From contig JALJEE010001698.1 in assembly GCA_023231475.1 (NCBI GenBank), positions 1 through 53,584 of the forward strand: DNA of 53,584 nt, in the 5' to 3' direction. Of the stretch, positions 24,109-34,144 are shown piece after piece; the first letter of the stretch is position 1; each line of letters starts with the position of its first letter. The DNA is from Seison nebaliae. Its lineage: Eukaryota; Rotifera; Pararotatoria; Seisonacea; Seisonidae. The notes under the pieces were generated by a model. That model was given only the letters and a program-made list of their open reading frames with translations. It had not been told where the DNA came from and did no database searches. The translations under genes and the position numbers were made by a program.

Positions 24109-24115
24109 ATCAATT

Positions 24116-26139
24116 ATGCCAAAGAAGGATAAAGTTATAATTAACTCATCTCTTTCTAATATTCTCTTCTCTTACAGGTATTTGTAGAACATGCAATGCG
24201 AACAAGATCGAAAGGAAAACCGTCTTTTACGAAGTTTTATATTTTAATTCTCTTCATTCATCTCTTTCCCTCATTTCAGTAAACGATTAAGTCAATTGAC
24301 AAAATCGACGAAGGTAAAAAAGATGAAGAAACAAGTGGAAAAGCCAGTGGTCAGCACTGACGAGGATGATGTTCAACCATCAGTTCTTAAGAATGTAATG
24401 GTGGCAGTGGTGGATAATGTGAAAGAAAAAACGACAATAAGTGAGATAGAAAATAAGAATGAAGATATTATCGATGAAATAATATATTCCGATTCTGATG
24501 GAAATGAAATTGAAAAGAAGAATGAGAAAGAAGAAAATAAAGATAAATTAGGAAACGATGAAGAAGAAGATAATGAAAATAAATTAGAAAGTGAAAATAA
24601 CGAGGAATTGGAAGAGAATGAAATAGAAAATGAAGATGATAAAGAATCAAATGAAGATAAAGTGGAGAGCGAAAATAATAAGGAATCGAAAGAAGATGAA
24701 ATGAAAAATATTAGAAAAGAAGAATCTTATGATGGTGATGAAAAAATAAACAAATCCGATTATGAAGAATTGGTTGCAAGTGTAGAACAATTAGAAAAAT
24801 CTATTGAAGAACAAGTGGTTCCGATGACGAGTGACACTGAAGATGAAGAAAATGATGAAGATAAAGAGGATGGAGATAAAAATGATAAAGTTGGTGAAGT
24901 TTCCGCAAAGAATTTAGGTCGACAATTAAATCGAATAACAACATCCGATGGAAAGAAAAGAAATTTCCATATAATTTCTTGGAATTTCGCCGCTTTGAGA
25001 GCATTCTTTAAAGTTTCCATTTTTGATATCTTTTCAATTATTATATATTTTCATTTTTTACATTGATTATAATTAGAACAATGGACATGACTTTTTGAAA
25101 ATGGAAAAACCGGATGTTATTTGTATTCAAGAGATCAAATGTCAAGAAGATCAAGTTCCTCCGTCCGTCGAAGAATCATTTCCAGATTATGAACAAATCT
25201 GGTGGAGTGGTTCCTACTACTAATGATTTATCAATTTAATTCGATTTATTTTTAATTTAGCTGATCGTAAAGGAAATTGGGGAACGGGAATTTTGACGAA
25301 AGTGAAACCCATATCGATTCAAAAGGGATTCGGTTTGAAATTTTTAAAAATTATTTCTTTAATTTTCTTTTTTTTTTCAGATAAAGAAAATTCGAAACTT
25401 TTCAATGACAATGAAGGACGTGTTATTACTGTTGAATTCGAAAAATTTTATTTGATTAATACTTGTTAAATTTCATATTTCTTCCTTATTTTATTCTTTC
25501 TTTAGACGTGTTAAATTCGGGTGCACAACTGAAACGATTAACGGAACGAGTAGAGAAATGGGACTTGGCACTAATAAATCATTTGAATAAATTGAATAAG
25601 AATAAACCAATAATATGGTGTGGTGATTTGAATGTGTGTCACATGTCTCAAGATATAAAGAATGCAACTACTAATATTAAAAGCAGTGGTTTTACACCAG
25701 AAGAACGATTATCATTCCAATGGATGTTAGATGGAGGAATTAAAGAGAAAATATCTCAACGTAAACGTCTAAATAATGGTTCTCTTAAATTTCATTTAAT
25801 TTTATTATTATTTATCAAAATTTAGAGAAACTTTTGGACGATCGATCGTTGAAAAGTAAGGGCAATAAATATGTTGATGTGTTTCGTCACTTTTATCCGG
25901 ATGTCAAAGAAATCTATTCTTATTGGTCTGTCAAAGGAACTGCTCGACAAAAGAATGTGGGATGGTTAATTTTCATTCTTTCATTAGTTTTAAAATTTAA
26001 TTCTTTTTTTTTTCTTAGGCGTTTAGATTATTTCATTACAACTCCTTCATTCGTTGAAGAACATGTTTGTGATTGTATAATTCATGATGATGTGAAAGGA
26101 AGTGATCATTGTCCAATTTCAATTTATCTCTCAATATGA
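24116..26139 (+). CDS. APEX1: AP endonuclease, APEX1/Rrp1 type (exonuclease III family), nine exons
   Basis: Exons: 24116-24133, 24178-24233, 24280-25012, 25077-25209, 25261-25332, 25381-25464, 25506-25760, 25826-25964, 26019-26139; 536 aa, all phases consistent. The first ~240 residues are a basic start (MPKKDK, then RTRSKGK) and a long Glu/Asp/Lys-rich stretch, like the extension of Drosophila Rrp1. The catalytic domain (about 255-536) follows human APE1: ISWNF (N68), CIQEIKC (E96), NTYVLNSG (Y171), CGDLNV (D210, N212), RLDYF (D283), GSDHCP (D308, H309). Oddities: human WNVDGLR reads WNFAALR, so metal-ligand D70 is Ala; the R177 position (NAGRG) reads NSGAQ. It acts in nuclear base-excision repair, cutting 5' to abasic sites. 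The first exon is the least certain; an ATG at 24196 is an alternative start. Confidence 0.9.
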
Positions 26140-26237
26140 GATAATCTCAATTCGAAAATACTTTAGAGCAGATCGTTTTGAAAATTTATTGTAAAAAATT
26201 TTTGTAATTGGAAAACATTATTAGTTTTGATTAATTT

Positions 26238-26413
26238 TTAAATTTTTCTTTTTGTCTTTTGGCGACGACATGGAGGTAAATGACATTCGCGTATTTCTTC
26301 GGTCGAATCACAATTTATTCCACTGGTCACTGTTCTCGTTCGTTTTTGAATGGAACCATTTCCACAAGACTTGTTACAGGTAGACCATGTGGACCATTCG
26401 CTCATTGTACAAT
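26238..26413 (-). other. F-spondin alternative last exon S (final TSP1 repeat)
   Basis: Phase-1 acceptor AATAAACAG, then a TSP1 repeat (CTMSEWSTWSTCNKSCGNG, CHLPPC) and a basic end (RRQKTKRKI). It matches the last TSP1 repeat of vertebrate F-spondin, which binds matrix. It fits the phase of exon 27130-26924 directly. Confidence 0.85.
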
Positions 26414-29400
26414 CTGTTTATTATTTTTGTATGAAATAAAGAATTGTTGTTTTGATAATATTGCACCGGATAATTGGATTGATGGAAGATGAAACGTGTG
26501 TGTATATGTGTGTGTGTGTGGTGAGAAAGGAAGAGAAATATATGAAATTTAAAAGATGATTAATTGAAAAATGGTTAGGGAAAACAAATAAGACAAGTTG
26601 ATGAGGTTAAAATGGAAATTGGATGCAATCGATTTATTTGGGATTCCAAATCCGTTTCCCGATTTTCCTAATTTATAATAATCATAAACAGTAACAGATG
26701 CCTCTGTTGGTGTGATGAGATCAATTGTTGGTTGTCTTTTATACACTTCGGGATGTTGTCTTCGGATTAAATGAGGTATTCCCATTGGAATTTCATTCAA
26801 ATTAAAAGTATTCTGTTCAATGTTATCTAAAATGCAAACAGGTTAAGAGAAAACATGAGAATTAGATTACCATTAAATAAAACAATTATTAAAAGTTTTA
26901 GGAGAAATTTCTTTTTGACTTACGATTTTTACATTCTTTCTTACAATTCTTCATTTGTTTCATTTCTATCGGACATTCTTTTCCTCCATTCAATGGGAAA
27001 CTCTTAAAAACTCTCATTCGGAAAATGACACCGATCTCATTACAGGGTGCTGGACAATCAGACCATTCACTCCATTCAGTTACACGACAATCACGCTTCC
27101 CTAATAATTGTCCTCCCTCTAAACAATTATCTCTTTCAAATAAATTAAATTGAAAAGTTTTAACCATCTCCAAAAAATATTCCACAAACAGTTGAACATT
27201 CTTCCATAGAATAAAAATTATTTTCATTCGCGTTACATCCACTGTAAATGAATTGTTGACATTCGCCCTGTGTAGATGAGAAGAAGTATTTAGGAATAGT
27301 AGATTTACAACTTCCAATCTTCATTGGTTGTAAACAAATTCCTGAAGAAATTTAATTAGAAATAAAAACATTTTAAAGTATTATTTAAAAAAAAAAACGA
27401 TTTTTTAACTTTTCCGTCCATTTATTGTCATTGATCTCATTTCACATTCAGCTTTTATTCGATAAATGTCATTCCGAATCTGTTCATCGATCTGAGTAGA
27501 AGACGTGCAAGTTTGAGATTGGAGGAAATCTTCAGATTTCATTTTTGCATAATTATTACAACTTCTAATTCTATCATTAGAGTCCATATTCTTTATTTCA
27601 TAAAGGAATTTCCTCGATCTCGATCTCATTCCATTATAAGAAAGAAGACCAAATAATTTCTGATCAATAATTTCACGAATTCTTTCACATAATGGATCAG
27701 ATAATTCTCCTTCTGATATTATTCGTCTTAAAACTTGAATATTCTCTTTTCTTTTATTCAGTTGATCTTTCACTTCATTGTCTGGAAGACATATTGACCA
27801 TGAACTCCAAGAAGTTAACATACATTTCTTTTCTAACGACATTTCCGATATACAAGATTCATGAACACCGACACATGCTCGATATTCTCGAAGTCGTTGA
27901 ATACATCTGTTCGATCCGATGTCACGTCGACGTAACGGCGAAGAATTTCGATTAATGAATTGTCTCGTTCTCACTTGTTTTCCGGTTCCACATGACACCG
28001 AACAAACTGACCATTCCGACCAATTTGTCGTTTTACAATGTTCTGACGATTTGATTTTCCTCGTATAATTATGTCGAGCAACACTCAACATTCCACCTTT
28101 ATATCTTCCTTTATTCATTACTCGACGACTACGTAATCGAATCGGTTTCGCTGGACTCCCACTATTCGGACAATGAGCACCTCTTAAAATTTGTCGTTCA
28201 ATATGAACTCGTGCTACTGGCAATATCTCATCTCCACCTGCATTATGGAATGGAGATTGAACATTATTCGGATTATTTCCTGTTATTCTACTAATCGGTT
28301 CTTGTGGTAATGTTGGACTATCTTCACTCTACAAAATTATTTTAAAAGAAATTCATTCAAAAAAAAAGTGTTAACCATATAAGAAACGCCACTGTCTACA
28401 CCAGCATCATATGGATATAAATCTACTATCGCATTCTTTATCCAAGTACAATTCGATAGACATAAATCAAAATTGCTCAATCCTACCAATAAAAGGAAAT
28501 GGAAAATTTACATAAAAATTTATATATAAAATTTATTCTCCATTAGAATATGCAACTGCACAATTCTCTCTTAGACACTAACCAGATATCCAATCTGGTG
28601 ATGGACCGAACATAGACACGAAAGAGAGATAAGGATAATTTTTCACAGTGACGAAATCGAATGATGTCCGGCCATTATGTCGCGGCCACCATAGACCATC
28701 AGCAAAAACTATTTTACGAATTTGACCAAAACGTGACTAGAATAAGTAAACACAAGAGACAATAAAAAAAATTAATTTAATCATTTCTTACCTACAAACC
28801 AATCGGGACTCGGGTTTAAATGTGTTAGAAATGTCAACATGTTTTTTTGAGAATTCGAACTGAATAAAGCTTGTACCACTTGAGCTGGTGAATTTATTCT
28901 CAACGAAGCCGTTACTATTACGGTTCGGATCATTTTCGACTTAAAATTTTATTCACAAACAATTCAAACAGTTGTGGATTAGAGAAAATATTCAAATTGA
29001 CTAACATGATTCCGAAATTCATTTTCTAACGTTCGACTCATTCCATACATTGCTACTGCTTTTAATCCTGAAGATGCTAAATTTCCTTCTGACCAAATTT
29101 CATATTCAGGTGAATGTACTGCACCAATTAATGGTGACCAATGAATGGCTTGTTCAATTTCTGGATAATCTTTCGCATGTGTCATCTTTGACCATAAACC
29201 ATGGAAAGTCAAAGTATATTTGGCTTCACCACAAGCACAACATCTTTTCGCTTTTCTTTTCTTTTCAGCCTTTTGTCTTCGCTCCAATTGAAGTTGTTTA
29301 TATTCTGGAGAATCTAGACGAAATTTCAAATAGTTCAATCAACTAAATGGTGAATTTTTGAAACCTTTGAGACAGAGTTTCATTGTTAATCTCCCATCAT

Positions 29401-30068
29401 CCATGAACCATATATGATATCCTTGAACAACGGTAGCTCTTTGACAATAATGAGAAATTTGGAATTTGAAAAAATTCTAACTGAATTCGAACACAATTTG
29501 ATTTTAAATGTTCACGATCTGGCGCTTTCCAAATTAGGCTGATTGTTCTTTTTGCATTTTTATTCCGATGTAGAATGAGATTGGGACAAATTGGATGTCT
29601 CTTTGCTATATCATCATTGATAATCTGAAAATTTATTCAAAAACTTCTTTTACACTTTATATTATATAAAAACCTAACATAAAAGTTTCCCATTGCTGAA
29701 CCAGGTTTTATCGATGTCGTTGGATGGTAATTATCAGGAACAGCAACTACAGCGAATTGTTGAATACTTATAACAATATCTTCATTGTAAATTTTTGGAG
29801 CGTTTAGTGATACTGAAAGAGAAATATTTTGAAAGGAAAAAAGAAGAAAAGTAGAACATGTATAAGTTGCTCCCAATTCGAAATATTTGTTTTCGTCTAA
29901 TAATTTCAAATAGAATCCGTTGTCTCCCGAATGTTTTACATTTCGGAATTTGGCAGGAATCCGTTGACATGTCTTCAAATCGAAACCATTATTGCCATTA
30001 ACGAGTATGATTGTGATAGTTTGGATGAGTAAGAAGAATAAGTAAATTGTATAATTGGAGAATATCAT
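26238..30068 (-). CDS. SPON1: F-spondin (reeler, spondin, TSP1 and Kunitz domains), with alternative exons
   Basis: Core exons: 30068-29858, 29812-29679, 29624-29482, 29438-29365, 29313-29006, then 28736-28583 (Y) or 28939-28792 (X), 28482-28376, 28328-27410, 27341-27165, 27130-26924, then 26413-26238 (S) or 26826-26549 (T). The Y+S form is 869 aa. Order: signal peptide; reeler domain (GDNGFYLKL); spondin domain (CCACGEAKYTLTFHGLWS, THAKDYPEIEQAIHWSPLIG, GPSPDW); the VARVHIERQ linker; TSP1 repeats (TNWSEWSVCSVSCGTG, a divergent TSWSSWSIC); a six-Cys Kunitz domain (GSC, GECQQFIYSGC, EEC); TSP1 (TEWSEWSDC); last TSP1 (SEWSTWSTC). A Kunitz domain is also found in fly and nematode F-spondin. It is a secreted matrix and axon-guidance protein. 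Its stop is 98 nt from the convergent APEX1 stop. Confidence 0.93.
26417..26422 (-). promoter_or_regulatory. AATAAA overlapping the acceptor of exon S
   Basis: The hexamer AATAAA ends 3 nt before exon S and lies about 130 nt past the stop of exon T. It could serve as the poly(A) signal for the T isoform; using it would remove exon S. This is inference from position. Confidence 0.4.
26496..26523. repeat. (TG)n/(CA)n microsatellite
   Basis: On the F-spondin coding strand this is a CA-repeat, between the stop of exon T and the acceptor of exon S. CA repeats bind hnRNP L in other animals and affect splicing and poly(A) choice. Confidence 0.85.
26549..26826 (-). other. F-spondin alternative last exon T (hydrophobic tail)
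   Basis: The acceptor GCATTTTAG is followed by a phase-1 exon with its own TAA, encoding 91 full codons after the junction. It ends in a hydrophobic stretch (LINLSYLFSLTIFQLIIF) after a small-residue run (GKSGNG), like a GPI-anchor signal. It has no phase-1 donor, so it cannot splice on to the TSP1 exon downstream. Confidence 0.6.
28583..28736 (-). other. F-spondin exon Y (mutually exclusive version 2)
   Basis: 154 nt, phase 0 in and phase 1 out, same segment as X but different sequence (FADGLWWPRHN...YLSFVSMFGPSPDWISG). Its MFGPSPDW end is closer to the vertebrate MGPSPDW, so Y may be the ancestral form. It lies 55 nt after X. Confidence 0.82.
28792..28939 (-). other. F-spondin exon X (mutually exclusive version 1)
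   Basis: 148 nt, phase 0 in and phase 1 out, encoding the end of the spondin domain (IRTVIV...NMLTFLTHLNPSPDWFVG). Its donor is GTAAGA, unlike the GTT used by nearly all other introns here. Joining X to Y creates an early stop, so only one of them can be used. Confidence 0.8.
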
Positions 30069-33000
30069 GATCTAAATGACCTTACGTTAGATAAGAAAAT
30101 TGGAAGATAAGAAAATTAATAATTTCCACCAAATTGACTTCATATGAGATAAAATGTTGAGGAGAGAAGGACAGGAAAAGAAGGAAGAAAGATTTCTTTA
30201 TTTTATAGATATTAGATCAAGTTGAGCAAACGTATTTTATATCAGTTGATACTGTCAGGTAAATATTAGATTATTATCATTGTGATAGAGAATGACAGAT
30301 GAGGAAAGTAGTGCCAAATCATTATACCTCATTCATAGAGATGATAGAGAACATCTTTTGAATGAAGTTGAATACCTTACTAAACAATCGTTATATGGTT
30401 GTGCATCAGATATACATTGAGAGTATCTAGAATTTGAGATGATATCTATCTCGATTGACTCACTCTCATATAATTACTTCATATAATTACCTCGTAATAA
30501 AAGTTATCTTCTGTTGAAAGATGGATTTGGTGGAAATCTTTTGTTGTGGCTGGAAGGTGCAGAATCAAATTAAATAATCTTTCGATCCTACTACTTGGAA
30601 TGATGACGATTAATGTTGGAAGAGATGAAACAATCTCATAATTTCTATACGTGGTGGTACTCTATGACAGTGCATAAGAATCTATTGAGTGAAATCGATT
30701 AAATTGTCCAAATAAAAGAATGATTATTATTATGATTGTGGGAGTAATTTCATCTGATTTATCTACATTTCACTTAATACAATACATATCACAATTCACA
30801 TAAGCAATGAGCATCTAATGAAAACATAGGAAGATCGGCTTCTTTCTCTGGTTCCATATCTCCCACTCCACTTTTAACTTCGACTGTTTTCTTTTCCATT
30901 CCCACATTCCACATAACTCTTCTTTTTCACTCGACCACTAACATATTCTTTTAATCGTGCACAATAATCTAAGGAAGTGATTGGAATGGCAAAGGATGTT
31001 CTAATCGATAAAGAAAAAGGAAGAGAAATATTATGAGAGAAATATAATGTATAGATTGTACAATATCTACTCTTCTATTCTATTCTATTTTGTTCTATTC
31101 TATTCTAATCACTTCTCTCATTCTTATAATTATTGATTTCCATTAAATAAGTTTGAGGGAAGAAGATAGGATAGTTTTGATAGGAGCAGTAACTATTCCG
31201 TCGCTTATCGTTGGGGAAGACCATTAGGAATCAATATTAATTGAATCAACCAAATTAACTTTTTTTTTATTGAATTTCTTTCACTTACTTCTTCTCTTAC
31301 TTCTTCGATCCTTAAACCATTCCTTATCTGCATCATTCCATCATCTTGTAACATATCGATTTTAATGACTAATGTAGGTTCAAAAGAATCTATTTCCATC
31401 CTGCGAATGGCGAAGCAGAAAGATTTCCAGACATTCCTACTTCTGTGCAAGGTTATCACACAAGAATAATCTATCATTCTGGCATTCTCTGTATTTAAAA
31501 GTTATTATTTCTTAATGTTTAGTCTTCAGTTGAAAGGTGTATGTAGAAGTGAGTTGAGCATAACATCATACAAAAAAAGAAAAATTATCAGGAACTCTAT
31601 CAATAATATGTTTCTTTTTCAATTATTCAACTATTTATAACGTTTGTTTATTGTTCATCAGATTTCTGTCAAACTTTCATTCTCATTAAAATTAAGATAG
31701 TGACGAGGAGAAAAAAAAACATATAAACATACAAATTGTCTGATAGAAATATTTTTGCTGCTATAAAAATTGTTTTTTTTAAATTATCTCAAACTCTTGA
31801 AACTTCAAGAAACATCAAACATCATTTTTGCCCTTAGAGCACAACAATATGATGGTAGATAATTATTGATTGGAAAGTTATTGTGACAGTTTTGTTCACG
31901 AAATCATCGAGGAAAACAATAGAATGGAAAGATTGAAATAAGAATATGAAAACTCTTAGGAAAAGTGATTTTTTGGTTAGCACATGTTTGAAATTTTAAA
32001 GGAAATAAGAACATTTGGTTTATTGCGAATCTCTGATGAATTCGATATATCATCACCTGCAAAATTGATTGTGGTGAATAATAATAATTCTTTTTTTTCT
32101 GAAAGATTCGATGGAATTGTGCACGAAATTGGTATTTACTTTCGACTTTGTTGGAAAAGTTATTTTTAATTTTAGAGCAGTAATCGATCGATCGATCAAT
32201 CAATACCTTTCCTACTTAATCTTATTCGTTCATTATATTACATACGTATGAAGTTCCGCACCTGCACCTTTTACATTAGAGGGAGACATTTCAAATCTAT
32301 TTGTTCGCGCTCTTGCTTGATAATAACCTGTCAACACGAGATATATTCAAATACATCACATTGTTTCCTGCAAACACCGAACAAAACGACTATAAATAAT
32401 AGTATATTGGTAAGAGGAAAAGAATATTTGATGTGAATAATTAAATGAATGTATTGAGCGAATGGAGAAATTGAGTGAAAATTTCAGATTATTCCTGATG
32501 AATTAGAACAAAAAAAATATTTAAAAAAAAAGATCGATTAATAATAGATTTGTTAAAGATTACAGGAAATGGTAAATTCATTGAAAAGAAATTGAGACTT
32601 CTCAAAATGAATTTTCTAATTGAATTTCAGAAAAATGAAAAAAAAAATTTTTTGGTTCTTCAGTCAGAAAAAACTTCAAAAGTAACTTCAATTTCTTTTA
32701 CAACGTAAAGTCGACATTGAATTCAAGAATTATCAGAATATCATTTAAGGAAGTTGATAAGCGGAAAATGAAATGATTAGTTTTCTTTTCAATAACTTTA
32801 TTTGAATGCCAGACAGAATATGATGTGTAACATTACCAATGGAAATTAATTGAGAGTAACATCAAATATTATTCTTATATCATCAGGTCCGATATATGTC
32901 GAGATTGGAGAGTTCTGTGGACTTACAATGAGATTGAATGTTGGGAAAAGGCAGATCAATGGAAGTAAATGTACAATCGTCATATTTTATACCGGATATT

Positions 33001-34144
33001 ATTTCGCGTTCTTCGTTTTTATCTACTTTGCTGATTTATGGTCGTTAAGGAATTGGAAGAGAAAAGTCTGTTGTTGCTCTCCTGTTTCTCCAAAAAAACT
33101 TTTTTCTTCAATTTACACATCAACCCTTTTTCTCAAAGAACGCACACGTATTGCTCATTTTGAAGTTATGTAGGAGGATATAGTTGAGGCATCTATCTTC
33201 TACGGGAAGCAAGAAGGAGGAGAATTGTATTACCGGATATTACTGGCAAACAAAAAATGTATTGACCGTTTTTTGCATGTTCCTCTATACCATTTTATGA
33301 GATAATTATGATTGTTGGAAGAATAGTTTGTTCATTATTTCTTTAGAAATCCTTCTAATTATAATTGAAAGAAATTTGAATGATGTGAGGAAATTATTTA
33401 AGTTATTTAATCACTGTACGACTTGACATAAATTTTCTATATAAGAATTAACTGAAATTAAAAATTGTTGGAACATATTAACATTGAACGATAATTTAAT
33501 TTCATGCATATCATTATTGAATAATGACCACGTGATATTTAATTGTCAAATGTTAATGATGGAAATAAAATTGAAAAGTTTTCAATGAATGGGATTATCT
33601 CATATTGGAATATATCAAATATCTACAAATTGATAATACGTAAAGATTTTTGAGATATATTAATTATATTTTAATTTTACATTCAAGAAAGTGAACGTAT
33701 GTTCCTTTCAATGTGATGATTGAAAACATCGATGATTCAGTTAAATAATTATATTATCAATGACAATTAGCGTAACATTACTTTTTTGAAATATATTTTT
33801 CTGATTACTTTTTTAGTCTGATTTAGTGAGATGAAAATTCGTCTCATTTTTATTAGTCATTTCAACAGGAAATTTATTAGATTAGGTAACAAAATCTGAA
33901 TAGTCATTGACGATATTACCCAATTTTTTCATATCATGAATTTTCCATTAAAAATTCCCAAGTAAATCGTACAATATTCTCTAGTTAATGATGAACACAT
34001 CGCTAATCTGAGATAGTGTAACTGGTGAAGGGATCAAGGATCGACTGACGTGAGTTGTCGAAAAGAAATTTTTTTTATTAGAATATAGAATATAAATATT
34101 TGAATAGAAGGACGACAACTGTTATAATAATGAGAGAAAATCAA
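30069..34144. other. Intergenic, 4.1 kb
   Basis: This is AT-rich sequence upstream of F-spondin and downstream of the EVA-1-like gene. Acceptor-like CATTTAG lies 3 nt before the F-spondin ATG. Short ORFs (31205-31477 -, 31904-32203 -, 32850-33173 +) have no recognised domain. The 31205-31477 ORF has an ATG and mixed composition and is the only one I would recheck. A TTCTA repeat lies at 31073-31108. No RNA gene was seen. Confidence 0.45.
31073..31108 (+). repeat. Imperfect TTCTA pentamer repeat
   Basis: Several tattc/ttcta units in a row with minor interruptions (ttctattctattctat, ttgttctattctattc). Simple low-complexity repeat. Confidence 0.8.

Larger units (their letters stand above)
20383..24115. 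other. Intergenic, 3.7 kb (divergent promoter region of the LIM and APEX1 genes)
   Basis: This separates two divergent genes, so it probably holds promoters for both. It contains a (CAT)n run near 20663, an (AT)n tract near 22327 and a (GA)n tract at 22827-22849. A clear 3' splice-like sequence (TTTCTTTTTCATTTCAG) ends at 24060, 55 nt before the APEX1 start, suggesting a 5'UTR intron. No coding region longer than 70 codons has any support. Confidence 0.5.

Noticed and set aside
24116-26139. APEX1 as a decayed gene because of the missing Asp
   Set aside because: All nine exons keep frame and the other catalytic residues are intact, so it is a working gene with a substitution.
26549-26826. Exon T as an internal exon joined to the last TSP1 exon
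   Set aside because: Exon T has no phase-1 GT donor, and there is no AG acceptor between its end and exon S, so an in-frame join is not possible with standard sites.
31205-31477. Minus-strand 90-codon ORF with ATG
   Set aside because: No recognised domain and no partner exons found; transcript evidence would be needed.
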